Shown: piece after piece, positions 50,274 through 64,000 of the stretch | How the letters are laid out: every line of letters starts with the position of its first letter | Numbering within the stretch: position 1 is the stretch's first letter | Source of the DNA: Coleophoma eucalyptorum | Taxonomy: Eukaryota; Ascomycota; Leotiomycetes; Helotiales; Dermateaceae | Reading direction: 5' to 3' | Assembly (NCBI GenBank): GCA_026120035.1 | Contig: JALRME010000009.1 | Span: 992,001-1,056,000 of the forward strand | Length of the DNA stretch: 64,000 bases | The notes under the pieces: generated by a model | What the model was told of the DNA's origin: nothing | Databases searched by the model: none | What the model saw: the letters and a program-made list of their open reading frames with translations, nothing else | Position numbers and translations under genes: made by a program

Positions 50274-52679
50274 ATGGACGCCGTCAACGAGAAGTCTGCC
50301 AATTCGATCTTGGAGGCACCGGCCAGCAATGAGATCCCTACAGATGGCACAGGTATAGCTCGTCGTGGGCTCAATGCATCACAAGATAAGGTAGCTGACT
50401 TCCCCAGGTGTCGTTACCCTCGACCCGTGGCTTTCGCCCTTCAAGGATTCTCTGCGCAGGCGATTCAGCAAGGCACAAGACTGGATTGAGACCATAAACA
50501 AGACTGAGGGCGGCCTGGCCAAGTTCAGCAAAGGCACCGAGAAGTTTGGCTTCAATGTCGACAAGCAGAACAACATCACCTATAGGGAATGGGCGCCTAA
50601 TGCCACGCAAGCATTCCTCATTGGTGATTTCAGTATTTCTCTCATTCCTTCCTATTCCATTTCCCGTTCCGACTGACCTTTGAAAAGACGATTGGAACCG
50701 CGAGTCGCATCCTATGAAAAAGGATCTCTTCGGAGTTTTTGAGATCGTCATACCAGCAAAGAATGGACAGCCAGCTATTGCACATCTTTCCAAGATCAAG
50801 GTCAAAAATTGTTGATTATCTGGGTTTCTATGCCTCTGCTAATTTTCCTAGATCTCAATGATCACTCCATCTGGCGAGCGAATCGACCGTATACCTGCCT
50901 GGATCAAATATGTCACTCAGGACCTCTCCGTTTCTCCTGTTTACGATGCACGATTTTGGAATCCACCGGAGTCGGAGAGATATGTATTCAAACACCCAAG
51001 ACCAAAGAAGCCCCAGAGCATACGAGTTTATGAGGCACATGTTGGAATTTCCTCACCAGAATTGCGCGTTACTACATACAAAGAATTTACCAAAAATGTC
51101 CTACCAAGAATTCAACACCTGGGATACAACACAATTCAATTAATGGCAATCATGGAGCATGCATACTATGCAAGTTTCGGGTACCAGATCAACAGTTTCT
51201 TTGCTGCAAGTAGTCGTTTTGGCACACCCGACGATTTGAAGGAGCTGATTGATACTGCACACGGTATGGGCATTGTTGTGCTACTGGATGTAGTACACAG
51301 TCACGCGTCCAAAAATGTATTGGATGGGCTGAATGAATTCGATGGTTCGGATAGCTGCTATTTTCACTCAGGTCCCAAGGGCGATCATGAGCTGTGGGGT
51401 AGTAGACTATTCAACTATGGTAGTCACGAGGTTCTAAGATTTCTTTTGAGCAATCTGCGATTCTGGATGGATGAATACAATTTCGACGGCTTTCGGTTTG
51501 ATGGTGTTACTAGCATGCTTTATACCCATCATGGAATCGGAACGTGAGTATTTCCATAGACTGATGAGCGATGCTAACTTTTCCAGGGGGTTTTCGGGGG
51601 GTTATCATGAATACTTCGGCCCCGGCGTTGATGAGGATGGTGTTGTCTACCTCATGCTGGCAAATGAGATGCTACATGAGATCTATCCGGAAGTAATCAC
51701 AATTGCTGAAGACGTGTCTGGTATGCCTGCACTGTGTTTATCACTATCTCTTGGTGGAATTGGCTTTGATTACAGATTGGCAATGGCAATTCCAGACATG
51801 TGGATCAAAATCTTGAAGGAGAAAGAGGATAGCGAATGGGATATGGGTAATATTACTCATACCTTGATCAATCGTAGACATGGAGAGAAGACAATCGCAT
51901 ATTGCGAGAGTCACGATCAAGCGTAAGTCAACGCTACTCGGTATAGTTGTCATACTGACTTGAATAGTCTTGTGGGAGACAAATCCATCATGATGCATCT
52001 GTGCGACGCCGAGATGTATACGAATATGTCCACACTTACCGAGTTTACACCAATCATCGAAAGAGGTATGGCTTTACACAAGATGATCAGACTTCTCACT
52101 CATGGCCTCGGTGGCGAGGGGTACCTTAACTTTGAAGGTAACGAGTTCGGGCATCCAGAATGGCTTGACTTCCCTCGTGATGGAAATGGCAACAGTTTCT
52201 GGTATGCTCGGCGCCAATTTAACCTCACAGAGGATGATCTGCTGCGGTACAAGTTCCTCAATGAGTTTGACTCGAAAATGAACCATACAGAGGAGAAATT
52301 CGGCTGGTTGCATTCCCCACAGGCATACATCAGCTTGAAGAACGAATCTGACAAGGTCGTTGTTTTTGAACGAGCTGGTCTTCTCTGGATTTTCAATTTC
52401 CATCCCACACAGAGCTTCACTGATTATAGAGTCGGTGTTGAAGAAGCTGGAACCTACCGAGTGGTTCTTAATACCGATACCAAGGATGTTGGTGGTTTTG
52501 AACGCATTGACGAGGGAACAAGGTTCTTTACCACTCCGTTTGCTTGGAATGACCGCAAGAACTTTACCCAGGTTTACATCCCGACAAGGACTGCCATCGT
52601 AAGTTTCACTCCTTGATTTTCTGTGGATGATATAAGGTGCTAATTATCTTAGGTACTGGCTCTTGAATCTAGGTTGTGA
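50274..52679 (+). CDS. GBE1: 1,4-alpha-glucan (glycogen) branching enzyme
   Basis: Seven exons (50274-50352, 50408-50632, 50688-50800, 50852-51543, 51587-51922, 51968-52598, 52653-52679) give 700 residues, the family length. It is a glycosyl hydrolase family 13 enzyme that makes alpha-1,6 branches in glycogen in the cytosol. The N-terminal carbohydrate-binding module includes [18 protein letters not shown]. The catalytic barrel has [18 protein letters not shown] (nucleophile Asp at about 356), IAEDVSG (acid Glu at about 411) and [25 protein letters not shown] and an all-beta C-terminal domain follow. The last exon codes for only eight residues (VLALESRL). All joins restore conserved motifs. 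Confidence 0.97.
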
Positions 52680-53913
52680 TGCACAAAAGAGATGGATGGA
52701 TGAGTTCGTGACTTAGATGCGCTTTTAGCTACATAATTTGTTTTATTGCGATGAATAATTGTGTATTCTACTATGCGAAATTATTTCTATTGACGGGTGG
52801 GAATGCTGTTTTGTATGAGAAATTTAACGATTGATGTCAATAAAATAATTGTTCCGGTTCACTCCCTCCTCCCCCCCCCTTCTCTCTTCCAAATCCAATC
52901 ACCTCTTCATCATGCCCCAATGTCTTCCAGATTATGTTCTACCACTTTAATTCGACTGAAGACTTCAGTGAAAGATTAACTTGTCTTTTACTTGGGGTGT
53001 CTGCAGTCCGATTTATTCCAGTCATGACTCTAGTATATTTCATTTTGTGAGGTCGAGAAATGATAATTGATATTGCAGAAGCAATACAAGTGCTTGGAAT
53101 GGCGACGAACATACTATTTTATTATTCCAATCTCTTACATTGATACTTAAAATGAATACTTCGCCTGGCTGCTATCCATTGGTTTATTACTTTGTAATAT
53201 CAAAGTGAGATGATTACCTGGGCTTCAATAGTTACCAAAACACTAAGCATTACAGATGGAACAAAGATAAGTAACCTAATTTGGGTTAACAAGAACCGTC
53301 ACCTTTGTTGCTTGAAGTATAGAATATATCTTTGATGATCTGTTTTTATAATCCCATAGGAGGCTAGAATAGTACCAAGATGTTTTGTCTCTATATGTAA
53401 GCTCAAAAGTCCGGTTCAGACATGGCAGCCAGACTTGTATTGTCACCCCAGCCAATCATGTAAAGCAAGCAGGGTTATAATGCCACGCTTACATGTTATG
53501 CCATAAATTTTGTACAGCGACAATGGCTCTGTGATGCCAGGAGCGATTCTCATATCCATCTGCTTGAACTCTCTAGGTTTTAGGACATCTATGTCTGGGT
53601 TTCCACTGACGCTATTGTTGTTGAATGAAGCTGAGCTTAAGCGAGTACAGGATGTTGTTCTCCGGTTGAATCCACGCCGGGTGAATTTGGTTGCCCCCTT
53701 AAAAAGCGTCAGCCCACATAAACCGATTCCGCGCATTTCCGTAGCCATCCCGAATAAAATTTATTTCGGCCTGAGGCATGAATCCACCTTAGCGTCTCAG
53801 GCAAAAGACCTCTTCGATTCTACCGAGCCAACCTCATTTGATTCAAGACCTCCTCCTCCCATCGACTCTCAAATCTCCACCCCCATCTCCATCGCTCTTC
53901 ATCATCATCCAAG
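52680..53913. other. spacer upstream of ATP synthase beta
   Basis: About 1.2 kb. It has an AT-rich first part with a poly-C/CT run near 52865-52890. The long plus-strand frame that enters the ATP synthase gene from 53510 is leader and intron, not a separate gene. Confidence 0.45.
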
Positions 53914-56010
<2,097 letters not shown>

Positions 56011-57136
56011 GCGGATGTGGTGTGGTGAAAGTTGGCGTCGGTATAATGGGCCAGTGTATAGTTAAAAGGGGATGGGAATGAGCTTATCATGGAAGAGGGC
56101 AGTGTACAGATGCTTTCCCCAGTTGCCTCGACCTTACTCCATTAGCTTGTAACAGAACAATTTTCTTTGTCACTTCAACATTTGCTTTCCTTGCTTTCGT
56201 GAGTGACTGGTGTTCCAACGGTTCAAATAAAAACCACTTCATTGCTGCTCAATATTCAATCAACTCTTCACTGGATTTTAATGTTTGCAAGCTAAGAACC
56301 ATGCTCCTAAGAGTCAATTCTCTAGTATAGAGCTGCAGAAAACAATAGGCATATCCTCGAGAAACCTATCTACAAGCAAAGCAAGCCTCCAGGTCAAAAA
56401 GGTTACAATGGGTAAATATTTTGAAGGGCTTTATAGAAGCGGAATCGCCTTCATAGGAAAAGCAGAATTGGACACTTCTACTAAGATGCATAACATGGCC
56501 AATTTAAATGGAGGCTCTACGAGCAAGAAGCAAGAAGCAAGAAGCAAAAAGCAAGAAGTCTTCTCTATGCGAGGCTGGGAAGGGCAGGGTGCTGTACTCT
56601 AGACACCAAGTGCACCAAGCTAAAACAAAACAAAACACTCAACTAAGATGCCAAGAGCTCTTATTCTTCTAGAGCGCGAGCAGAGTTCGGGAAACCTTAA
56701 AGCTGAAAGGAAAAATAAACTTTTAAGAGGATCAGTACGAGAAGCGACCAAGCGCTGCGTTGACGAGGTGGAAATCTGAAGGTAAATAGCTTGTCTAGAG
56801 GCTTTTCAGACACTTGCGCTTTTTGTTCTTGTTCGTGACAAGCCCATGTAGGAGGGGAAATTTGCGTGACAAGCAGGCCAATAAGCAAGAGAATGAAGTC
56901 AATTATAGAAATTTTGACAGTGTTGCATTGCAAATGGTTTTTCTTTCATAGCGGGACATGGTAATATACAAAGTTCCAGACCTCCAACCTAACGTGACCA
57001 GTAGTACCCCTTCCCAACCCCACCCAGATTGAACACCGTCCTCAATACAACCCAATTTCCTGATATCTACATACTACAAACGCCACAGCCATATCTTTGT
57101 TGACGCCGATGTAACCACTAATTTTGAATACGTACT
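56011..57136. other. spacer between convergent genes
   Basis: About 1.1 kb with a short heptanucleotide microsatellite, described separately. The 105-codon plus-strand frame around it starts with TTG and is not called. Confidence 0.45.
56523..56557 (+). repeat. microsatellite, five copies of GCAAGAA
   Basis: Period-7 tandem repeat with one G-to-A change in the fourth copy. Confidence 0.85.
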
Positions 57137-59496
57137 TTACCAAGCATACCCACTTGGTCCCGCACCCTCATCTCCATTCCAATCATCATCGCCTTCAGGC
57201 TCCGAGTCCAGAAAGTCGGCCTCAGTGACCTGCCACTCTGTTGGCCTCTGATTATCAATTTTTATATCAACCACTTCACAAAGACCCTGGATGTGGACCC
57301 TTGGTCTGCCTTCGTCGATGTTGTTACCTGGTGTATCTGGTGGCGAGGATGGGAGTGAGTCATGGTGAGGAGCGAGGACACCTGCTGTTGCACGGAGCAC
57401 TCGGAGCTCTCTATCCATGTGTCGTTGATGAGCAGCCTCACGCTCTGTCATTTTGACTTCCCCCTCCTCCTCTTCTTCTTCACTCGAGTCCTCGGTGTAC
57501 TTTACACTCTGTTTTCGTGCCTGGCGAACTGGTCGACGAGGTGTTTGCGGACTTGGTTCTTGCTTTGGCTCGTCCTCCTCGGACATATCTACGGTTTTCT
57601 CTGCAACTTGTTCAGGGCGCTCGACAGGACCGCTTGGCGATCTCTGATTTGAATGGCTCGTTTTATTTTCAGGAGTAGCAAGTAGCGCGATATTTTCGCT
57701 AGTCTTCATAGCTTTGGTATATCCATCAGCCAAAGTGTAGTGTGGCCTACAGGGTTCAAATCGTCTCTTAAACACACGACGGAGCGTGTTATTCCAGGTG
57801 TCACGGAATTGGGCCCTATCCCGCCAGCCAAGGTTTGAGAGACCACCATGAACAATAAGACGACGAAGATAGGGCAGGTTAGCCGAACTATCGACTAAGC
57901 TTTGGAAGAACATCTCGCAAGCATCAACTTCCCACTTCCGGAGATCAGTGAGTTCCATAATCTGAAGTGATCCAGGCCAAGCTGGAACTTCTCCAGGCTG
58001 CAGTAATATATCATATATTGGAGTAGCGTCGTGGTATGTTGCGTGAAGGTTAAAGTAATTGTAATCGGCTCGAAGAACCTCAAGTTTTGGACACGCAGTA
58101 GCTAAGACGGGAAGCCATGAGAGACTCAAAGATTGGTTGTGATTTAAGGTCATGCTTCGCAGTTGACTTCCATGAGACATCAAGAACTTGCCAAAATCCT
58201 CGGAGTTGACCTCCCAGCAATTGATAAGCTCTAGGTTTTTGAGTCCAGTTGGAAGTAGGGGAAGAAAGGCAGAGTTGACTAGGGTTGATGACTCCAATAC
58301 CAAGTGCTCCAATTTGGGGAGTGCACAAATGGCTGTAGCTAGAAACTTTTCATGCTCAGGATCCTCTTCACCTTTCTTCAAATCAATCATCTGATAATTG
58401 ATGAAGGATAGCTTCTTCAGGGCAATGAATGGAGCCGAAAGGTGTATCTCGCGCAATTTTTCAATCGGGCGCTCCTTTCCAGCCAATCTCGAAGACCAAC
58501 GCCAACTTCGCAGGTGAGTCACACTTGACTTGCTGGCATGTGAAGTTTCTTCAGTTTTATCATTGGCAGTGCTCTCCAGAGCATCAAATAAGGATTCAGG
58601 AATAGACCATTTGATCGGCTGTTCCAAGCTTCGATATGGAGGCATGTCTTTCTGGTGATAGAATTCAAGGTCGACAAGTCGAGGTAGGTTTCTAACAAGT
58701 CCGTGAAGATCCAGATGGCCGTAGCCAGTGAGGGAGTATATCGCGACCTGCCCGACATCAATACGTAGGGATTCCACCTTCTGCCGATATGCAAATGCCA
58801 GAGACTCTGGGTCCGCGTTCAGTAATCCAACGACTAACTGTAATTAGCACATGATGCGATGAATTATGCTGCCTAGAAGAAACATAACATACGTTTGTGG
58901 GCCTTTTCCATGGGAACGAGAGGCGGGTCTCTATATAATACGCTGAAGGCAGGCTCGGCGAATGCTCTGCACAAGCGGGCAATGCCCAACAACTGACGGC
59001 ATGAACTTGTAGGTTGAAAGGTTCGAGGATCGCAGACAGGATAAGTAGCGTACTCGAATATCTGTACAAGAATTTGATAGGGTAGATCTTGCCACGGAGG
59101 AACGACTCCAGATCCTTTAAAGTCAGCTGGAGTAGTCGTGGCTATAGTCCTCACGCTCGCAGGTCTCGTAATGATGGTGGCAGATCTCTTCTTTCGCTTG
59201 GTTGCACTCGACTTATTCGATTTGCGCCTTTTGGAAGGGGCTTCATCTGCAGATACAGCATCATTGGATGCATGTTCGATCGCAAGGCTGGATCGCTGGC
59301 GCTTTGTAGGGTAATCTGTCGCGATTGGTGCCCTGCTTGTTGTCTTTCTGGAACGAGTGCTGGAACGAAGCACAATCGATTCCACTTCTTCAGCTCCAGA
59401 GCTTGCATCGCTATCTTCGAAGTCGTCCTCGTCTTCTGTCGATAGCTCTGCATAGGTCTGCGGGACCTTTGCAGCTCTCTGTGAAGTTCGGGCCAT
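57137..59496 (-). CDS. F-box/leucine-rich-repeat-like nuclear protein
   Basis: Two exons (59496-58893, 58833-57137) give 766 residues. The head (1-130) is Ser/Asp-rich and then basic with NLS-like stretches (KRQRSS, PSKRRKSNKSSATKRKKR). An F-box-like segment follows at about 138-180 (WQDLPYQILVQIFEYATYP, then LLGIARLCRAFAEPAFSVLYRDPP). The middle part has leucine-rich-repeat-like steps (LPKLEHLVLESS, LKNLELINCWEV, LRSMTLNHNQSL, CPKLEVLRADYN). The C-terminal 200 residues are disordered with acidic and proline-rich runs. The layout is that of an SCF substrate receptor. The acceptor used is TTAG at 58834-58836, because it alone keeps frame. Confidence 0.85.
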
Positions 59497-60623
59497 GGCT
59501 GCGTTGATTAGGCAGGCAGCCGTCGGCTAAGGAAAGAGCATCGAAGTTGAAGATTCGAACTGAACGAGTACGGCACAACTGTGTGCTTTTTATCTCATTT
59601 GCGGGGTGGTGTGAATGTAGATTTATGTTGTAATGACGGTGGGCTCATTGTTCAAGAGGCTTCATCAAATCCGCGAGGTTGTCAGCCTTATGCACTAGAA
59701 AAGGCTATGCGTCTAAATAGGCTTAGCTCCAGTGCAATTCAATGCAGCAACAACACCGCAACCCTGTAAGTGTATTTAGTTATGGAGATGGTAACTTAAC
59801 AATTCCGCAATACTTGCAGTGTAGTGATTAAGAACCACATTCTGTGGTCTTCCAAACTCCTGAAAATATTGGGTCTTAGAATCGTTAATAAAACCATGAG
59901 AGCTAGTAGCATTTGAATACCCACTAGTGATGCACTCTATATGCTTGACAATAATGGCTGCTTGCAATAGCATGCAGATAGTGGTTAAGAAATGACGATA
60001 TGTATTTGGATCAATCTTTTGATAAACAACAGGATTCAACCTCGACCTAGGGAAGTTTCTACTCGTTGCTCTCGTCCTACCTTTGTTTCGACCTCACGTG
60101 ACGCGATTTACGCATTATAATTGCCTCCCCAAGATTTCTAGCAGGCGAGCTTTCTTCCTCTTAAATATATAGCTACACCAACAGCAAGTCATAATTTATC
60201 TGTTTAGTGATTCCTAGCATAGCCTGCTTTCTAGGCAAGGCTCTTCGGTTTGCTTTCCTCAGCTTGCCGCCCATCTCTGTTGCCACTGGTCTTGCGCTGG
60301 CACGCGTGTGTTGCCGACGCGTGAGCGTCAATCCCGAGACGCAGATACGTGACTACAAAAGACGACGCAAGCTCTCTACCTCTCTCCCATGTTTCTGCGA
60401 ATGAGACTCCAAGACTTCATAATTTGGGCAGCGATCTCCCGAAATATGCGCCGCGCCGCATAGCATGGCTCCTCAGTCACCCTTCCTGGGCGACAGATGC
60501 GAAGGGAATGCATCAAACGGAAATTGGGAAAGAAGAATTCGGAATTTAGCATTTCTCTCAAGAAACGTAAATAAAGTTTTACGAGCATCTAGTCAAAAGC
60601 ACCAGCACCAAACGAATCATAGG
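59497..60623. other. divergent promoter region before the SUZ12-type gene
   Basis: About 1.1 kb. It includes an in-frame upstream ATG at 60465, 53 codons before the chosen SUZ12 start. That stretch looks like leader rather than protein. No other gene was seen. Confidence 0.45.
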
Positions 60624-63139
60624 ATGGGGAGCATTTTCTCCAAACCAAAGGCTTCGAGACCACTTGAGGATGAGGACGACGAGTCTCCCAGACAAGCAAA
60701 GCGGCGAAAGATAAACCATGATAATGGTTCTAGCCAGTCGTACCAAGAGGCATTGCATGCTACTCCGCCCCTTCCAACACTGAGCGAGCCCACCAATGCA
60801 GTGTCTGGAGAACTTGGACATCATAACCATGATGAACCATCGGGACAAAACCATAGTATCGCATCTAGACCCGTGTTCAGAATCAACGATATTCTGCCCA
60901 AAGTGCCAGAAAGAGCCCTGAGAATAGATCTACTTGGCATCAAATACGACCCTAACGATGACTCGGCCAAACGCTTAGCCTTTAAGGCAGGGCAACATAC
61001 TTTCAAAAGTCGCTGTACTGTCGCCATTTTCCTTCGAAAGTATGAAAATGATGATGAGCTCTATGAAGTTCTTAGGGTTCAGCAGGATGGGCAAATAAGA
61101 ACTTATGCTAGGGACGAAAAGTACGAAATTGAGTTACAGATGCGAGAACCATTCATTATTCCAGCGAAGAACTTGTACGTCACTCGTAGGAATGGCAGGC
61201 AATTACCTACCCGCGAGCTTCGGCTTCACGTTTGGTTCGAGTCAGACTGCTTTCAGGAGAACTGGCCGCCACTCAATACTGCCTCATTACTTGACTCAAC
61301 CGAGCTCACCCACGTTTTACTGGAAAAGAAAGCAGAATTAAACGATCTATGGATGAGCGCTAGAGACCTCGAAGATCGGCTTCTGCGCCCTGAGTCCCTT
61401 GATATGCAGCTTCCTTTAATGCTTGGCTATGGGAGACTAAAAGGGAAGGTTAAAACGCCATTTTGCCTCCAGGTCGAGGCTAGATGGTCCCTGCCCGGTA
61501 CTTTACAATTAAGAAAAAGCAAGCGCGAAACAAAGGCTGAAACTGGAGATGCCGTTTCTTCCCATATAGAGGCAGACAATCACAATATTTCATTCGAGGC
61601 ACAAGAATCACCCCAGCGAGCAAAGAGACGACGCGAGGAAATCCCTAATTACAATCTTAAGGTGTTGAGTGACATTGCCAGAGGTGATCAGCCAAAGTCC
61701 CTTGTAACGAGACAACTAAAGCGCAATGCACTAGTGGACACCAGCGTGGACAAAGTTACATATATGCTCGGACGAGCAGATGCATACGACCTTCGAATCT
61801 CGCGAGAAACTACTGTGCCTGGATTAGGTTGCCCGTTTTGTCTTCATCAGTGTGACACTCTGGAATATTTACAATGGCATCTGAAGAATAACCATAGTTC
61901 TTTTGAATTCTGTCTCCGGCGCTCCAGCCCATCTAAGATTCAATTTTACATTGAATTTGCAAATAAAACTACGAAGACAGAGCAACAGAGAAGCCTTCAA
62001 CTCGGTAAGCCACGGTCACTTCTCGACATTGGGAGACTCCTAGATGGAGATCGATCGTGGGAGAAAGCACGCCGTGGCCCGGATCACAATAACCGACCTT
62101 TACATATGGTAGACCGATTCAGCTCATCATCACCCTCTTTAGGAGGCTCTCGCTACAGCTCCCCCAATACGTCAGTAGATGATTGCATTGATCGAGCAGC
62201 GAGGACCAAGACAGACCAAAGGTCTTTCGGTGGCAAGAATAATCCTGCACTCAAGAGTGCCATTCCCTCAAAGAACCTGTCTTTGTTGAAGAGAACTATT
62301 CCTATCATAAGTACCTGGGAGAACGAGAACCAGGTTGTCTTTCAACGCCCCCCCAAAGTCCGTGTACCGCAGACTGGCTCACAGCTGTATCACCCGGTCA
62401 CAAGGCGACGACTGAAGCCAGGGGAAATTATCGACAACAGCGATGATGAGAATGATGAAAGATGGCTCAATCAGAAACATCGAGACATAATCATGGATTA
62501 TACGAACATCACAGACGCAGAGAAGGACTATGTGGTTCGGTGGAATCCATTTATTACTATGCTGAAGCTTACCTGTGACAAATACATGCCTAAGGTTATT
62601 GTCCGTTTTGTCTCCGAAAATAAATACTGGTTTTTATGTCGAGAGGAGCGAATTCGAGAGTTCTGCAAGCATGCAGAGGCTTTGATGCTGAGAGGAAGTA
62701 TGGACGGCGTAACCTGGATACAATGCATGCAGATTTTGAAAACGGCTTCAGAGGAGACTTCACAGGAAGAGCTGGATAGATTTAAACAGACCCAGCCGCC
62801 TATCTGGGATCCGACCCAGCGGAGAGGCTACAGAGATTGCCTTTGCGGTGACCCAGTCACTCCTATGGATGGCTCGGGTGTGAGATGCAGTGGCATGGTG
62901 AGTTTCATGATAACTTAAGTATATGGCCTTTTCTGATTTGGTTCTAGAATTGCAGAGACCCGTTCTTCCATGCCAAATGTGTTAAGGAGGCCGGCATGGA
63001 CAAGCGCGGGAATATACGAAATCCAGAGGCGTTGAAGCAGTGGAAATGCGCCGCCTGTACTACCATTGGAGACGGAGATGGCGAAGCAACCATCAAATAT
63101 GTCGGTTCTAAGTTTTCGGGAGCAAAGAATCATGCCTGA
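60624..63139 (+). CDS. Polycomb PRC2 subunit, SUZ12 type, with C-terminal PHD-like finger
   Basis: Two exons (60624-62897, 62948-63139) give 821 residues from MGSIFSKPK; a start at 60465 would add 53. SUZ12 supports the H3K27 methyltransferase in Polycomb repressive complex 2. A C2H2 finger of the SUZ12 kind lies near residues 402-424 (CPFC, then LEYLQWHLKNNH). The VEFS-box-like region is about 575-710 (YHPVTRRRLKPGE, DDENDERWLNQKH, VRWNPFITM). The end, about 738-796, has a Cys4-His-Cys3 pattern (CLC, C-SGMN-C, FFHAKC, WKCAAC) with the usual tryptophan before the last pair, so a PHD-like finger. Intron 2 falls between the second zinc-pair cysteines, and splicing completes the pattern. Middle parts are basic and disordered. 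Confidence 0.88.
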
Positions 63140-64000
63140 TTGGCAGTCGACCGCGTAAAGGGGGCGTTACACAAGACGTAGGCAGCATACCTGGAGTTTG
63201 GGGGATGCATCTTCCATGATTACTTTCTGTGTATCCATAGCGTCGGCGTCACACTAATTGAGCGATACATGAGATATATTGAGCTAGATGGCTGTCATGG
63301 ATTGGAGGATGGAAAGCCAGCTACTAATTATACCTTCACTTACGTTGTGATTATTCCTAGATGTTGTGATAGACGTCCAGCCAGATTAGGTTGTGTTTTA
63401 ACCCCAGGGAAGCAGCACTTTAAACCAATACCAGGACACGAATTATCTTGACAAGCAATATGCACCTTTCAGCAAATTGGGAACCCTCCAAGTGTTTATA
63501 CTGGTCACGTGTGGTAATATATTAGAGCAGAGACGCTGATTCGTCGCCTTATGGCTCAATCGTCGTGCTTGGTCTTACATACTTGCTGGATCGTGGCTGA
63601 AGATATGCGCGAAGAGGAATCTTGAGATGAAACGATTTGGCTTCTTTGAGGAAGACGAATGAAGGAGGTTGAAAAACGGTGGACTTGTTCTTATGCTTAG
63701 TATTAATAAACAAATCTGTTGGACGGCGATGTTAATTGTTGTGAATGCTATCGTACCAAGGATTGTGCACACTGAATAGCATTGTCCGCCAGTATCCTAA
63801 ATGCATCCGCTGCAGGGCGCTAGGCTAGTAGACTAAGGGCGACGGGCTGCGGCAGCAAAAGACAGTCCCTTGACAATCGGCCCCGATCTCAATCCATGCT
63901 TCTTTGTACATCACGAACCCATTCAAACGTCACTGATCAAGCCTCGCAACCACTTCGCTACCGCTCTCAACAACCACCGACAACATAGCGTCTGCAAATT
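63140..64000. other. non-coding right edge
   Basis: No supported gene. Short frames on both strands lack features. CT-rich stretches near the right end may be the promoter of a gene beyond the window. Confidence 0.4.

Noticed and set aside
56285..56602. 105-codon plus-strand frame
   Set aside because: Starts with TTG and runs through the GCAAGAA microsatellite.

Overview
The window looks like nuclear DNA of a filamentous ascomycete (Pezizomycotina). Genes lie on both strands, separated by a few hundred to about 2000 bases. Introns are mostly 45-100 nt with GTAAGT/GTATGT donors, CTAAC or CTGAC branch sites and TAG/CAG acceptors. The conserved proteins (GAPDH, ATP synthase beta, branching enzyme, Cox5, Rvb2, Brx1, Ufd1, Rab11) all look fungal. 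A small secreted protein resembling biotrophy-associated protein 2 suggests a plant-associated lineage. A leotiomycete is my best guess, but it is inference: no rRNA or other taxonomic marker is present. All exon models below were joined by eye from splice signals and reading frame; the coding exons of each multi-exon model except the frameshifted one sum to a multiple of three.

Region 1 (1-15.5 kb) is the accessory part. It holds seven small paralogous genes, six on the minus strand and the last on plus. Each encodes an N-terminal Myb-like helical domain of about 50 residues followed by a charged, low-complexity, nuclear-looking tail. Six share a phase-0 intron at exactly the same place in the domain. 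A BTB/POZ-like gene sits among them. The spacers are long, AT-rich and apparently non-coding, and one contains a degenerate 72-88 bp tandem repeat. This cluster is the best candidate in the window for an undescribed gene system.

Region 2 (15.5-26.3 kb) carries a 979-residue coiled-coil protein with an RS-rich head, the RuvB-like ATPase Rvb2, the ribosome-biogenesis factor Brx1 and a Rab11-type GTPase with a 13-nt exon.

Region 3 (26.4-40.3 kb) has a very large protein joining a chromodomain to eight CCCH zinc fingers, with an apparent one-base frameshift. It also has an F-box protein, a GYF-domain (Lin1/CD2BP2) splicing protein divergent from Ufd1, and an Hda1-type histone deacetylase with its Arb2 tail.

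Region 4 (41.5-56 kb) is metabolic and mitochondrial: GAPDH, a small cysteine-rich secreted protein, Cox5, a ClpX-type ATPase, glycogen branching enzyme and ATP synthase beta.

Region 5 (57-64 kb) has an F-box/leucine-rich-repeat-like protein and a SUZ12-type Polycomb subunit with a C-terminal PHD-like finger. Four genes act on chromatin (Rvb2, chromo/CCCH, Hda1, SUZ12), though nothing in the sequence shows that they are co-regulated. I saw no tRNA, rRNA, CRISPR array or intact transposon.
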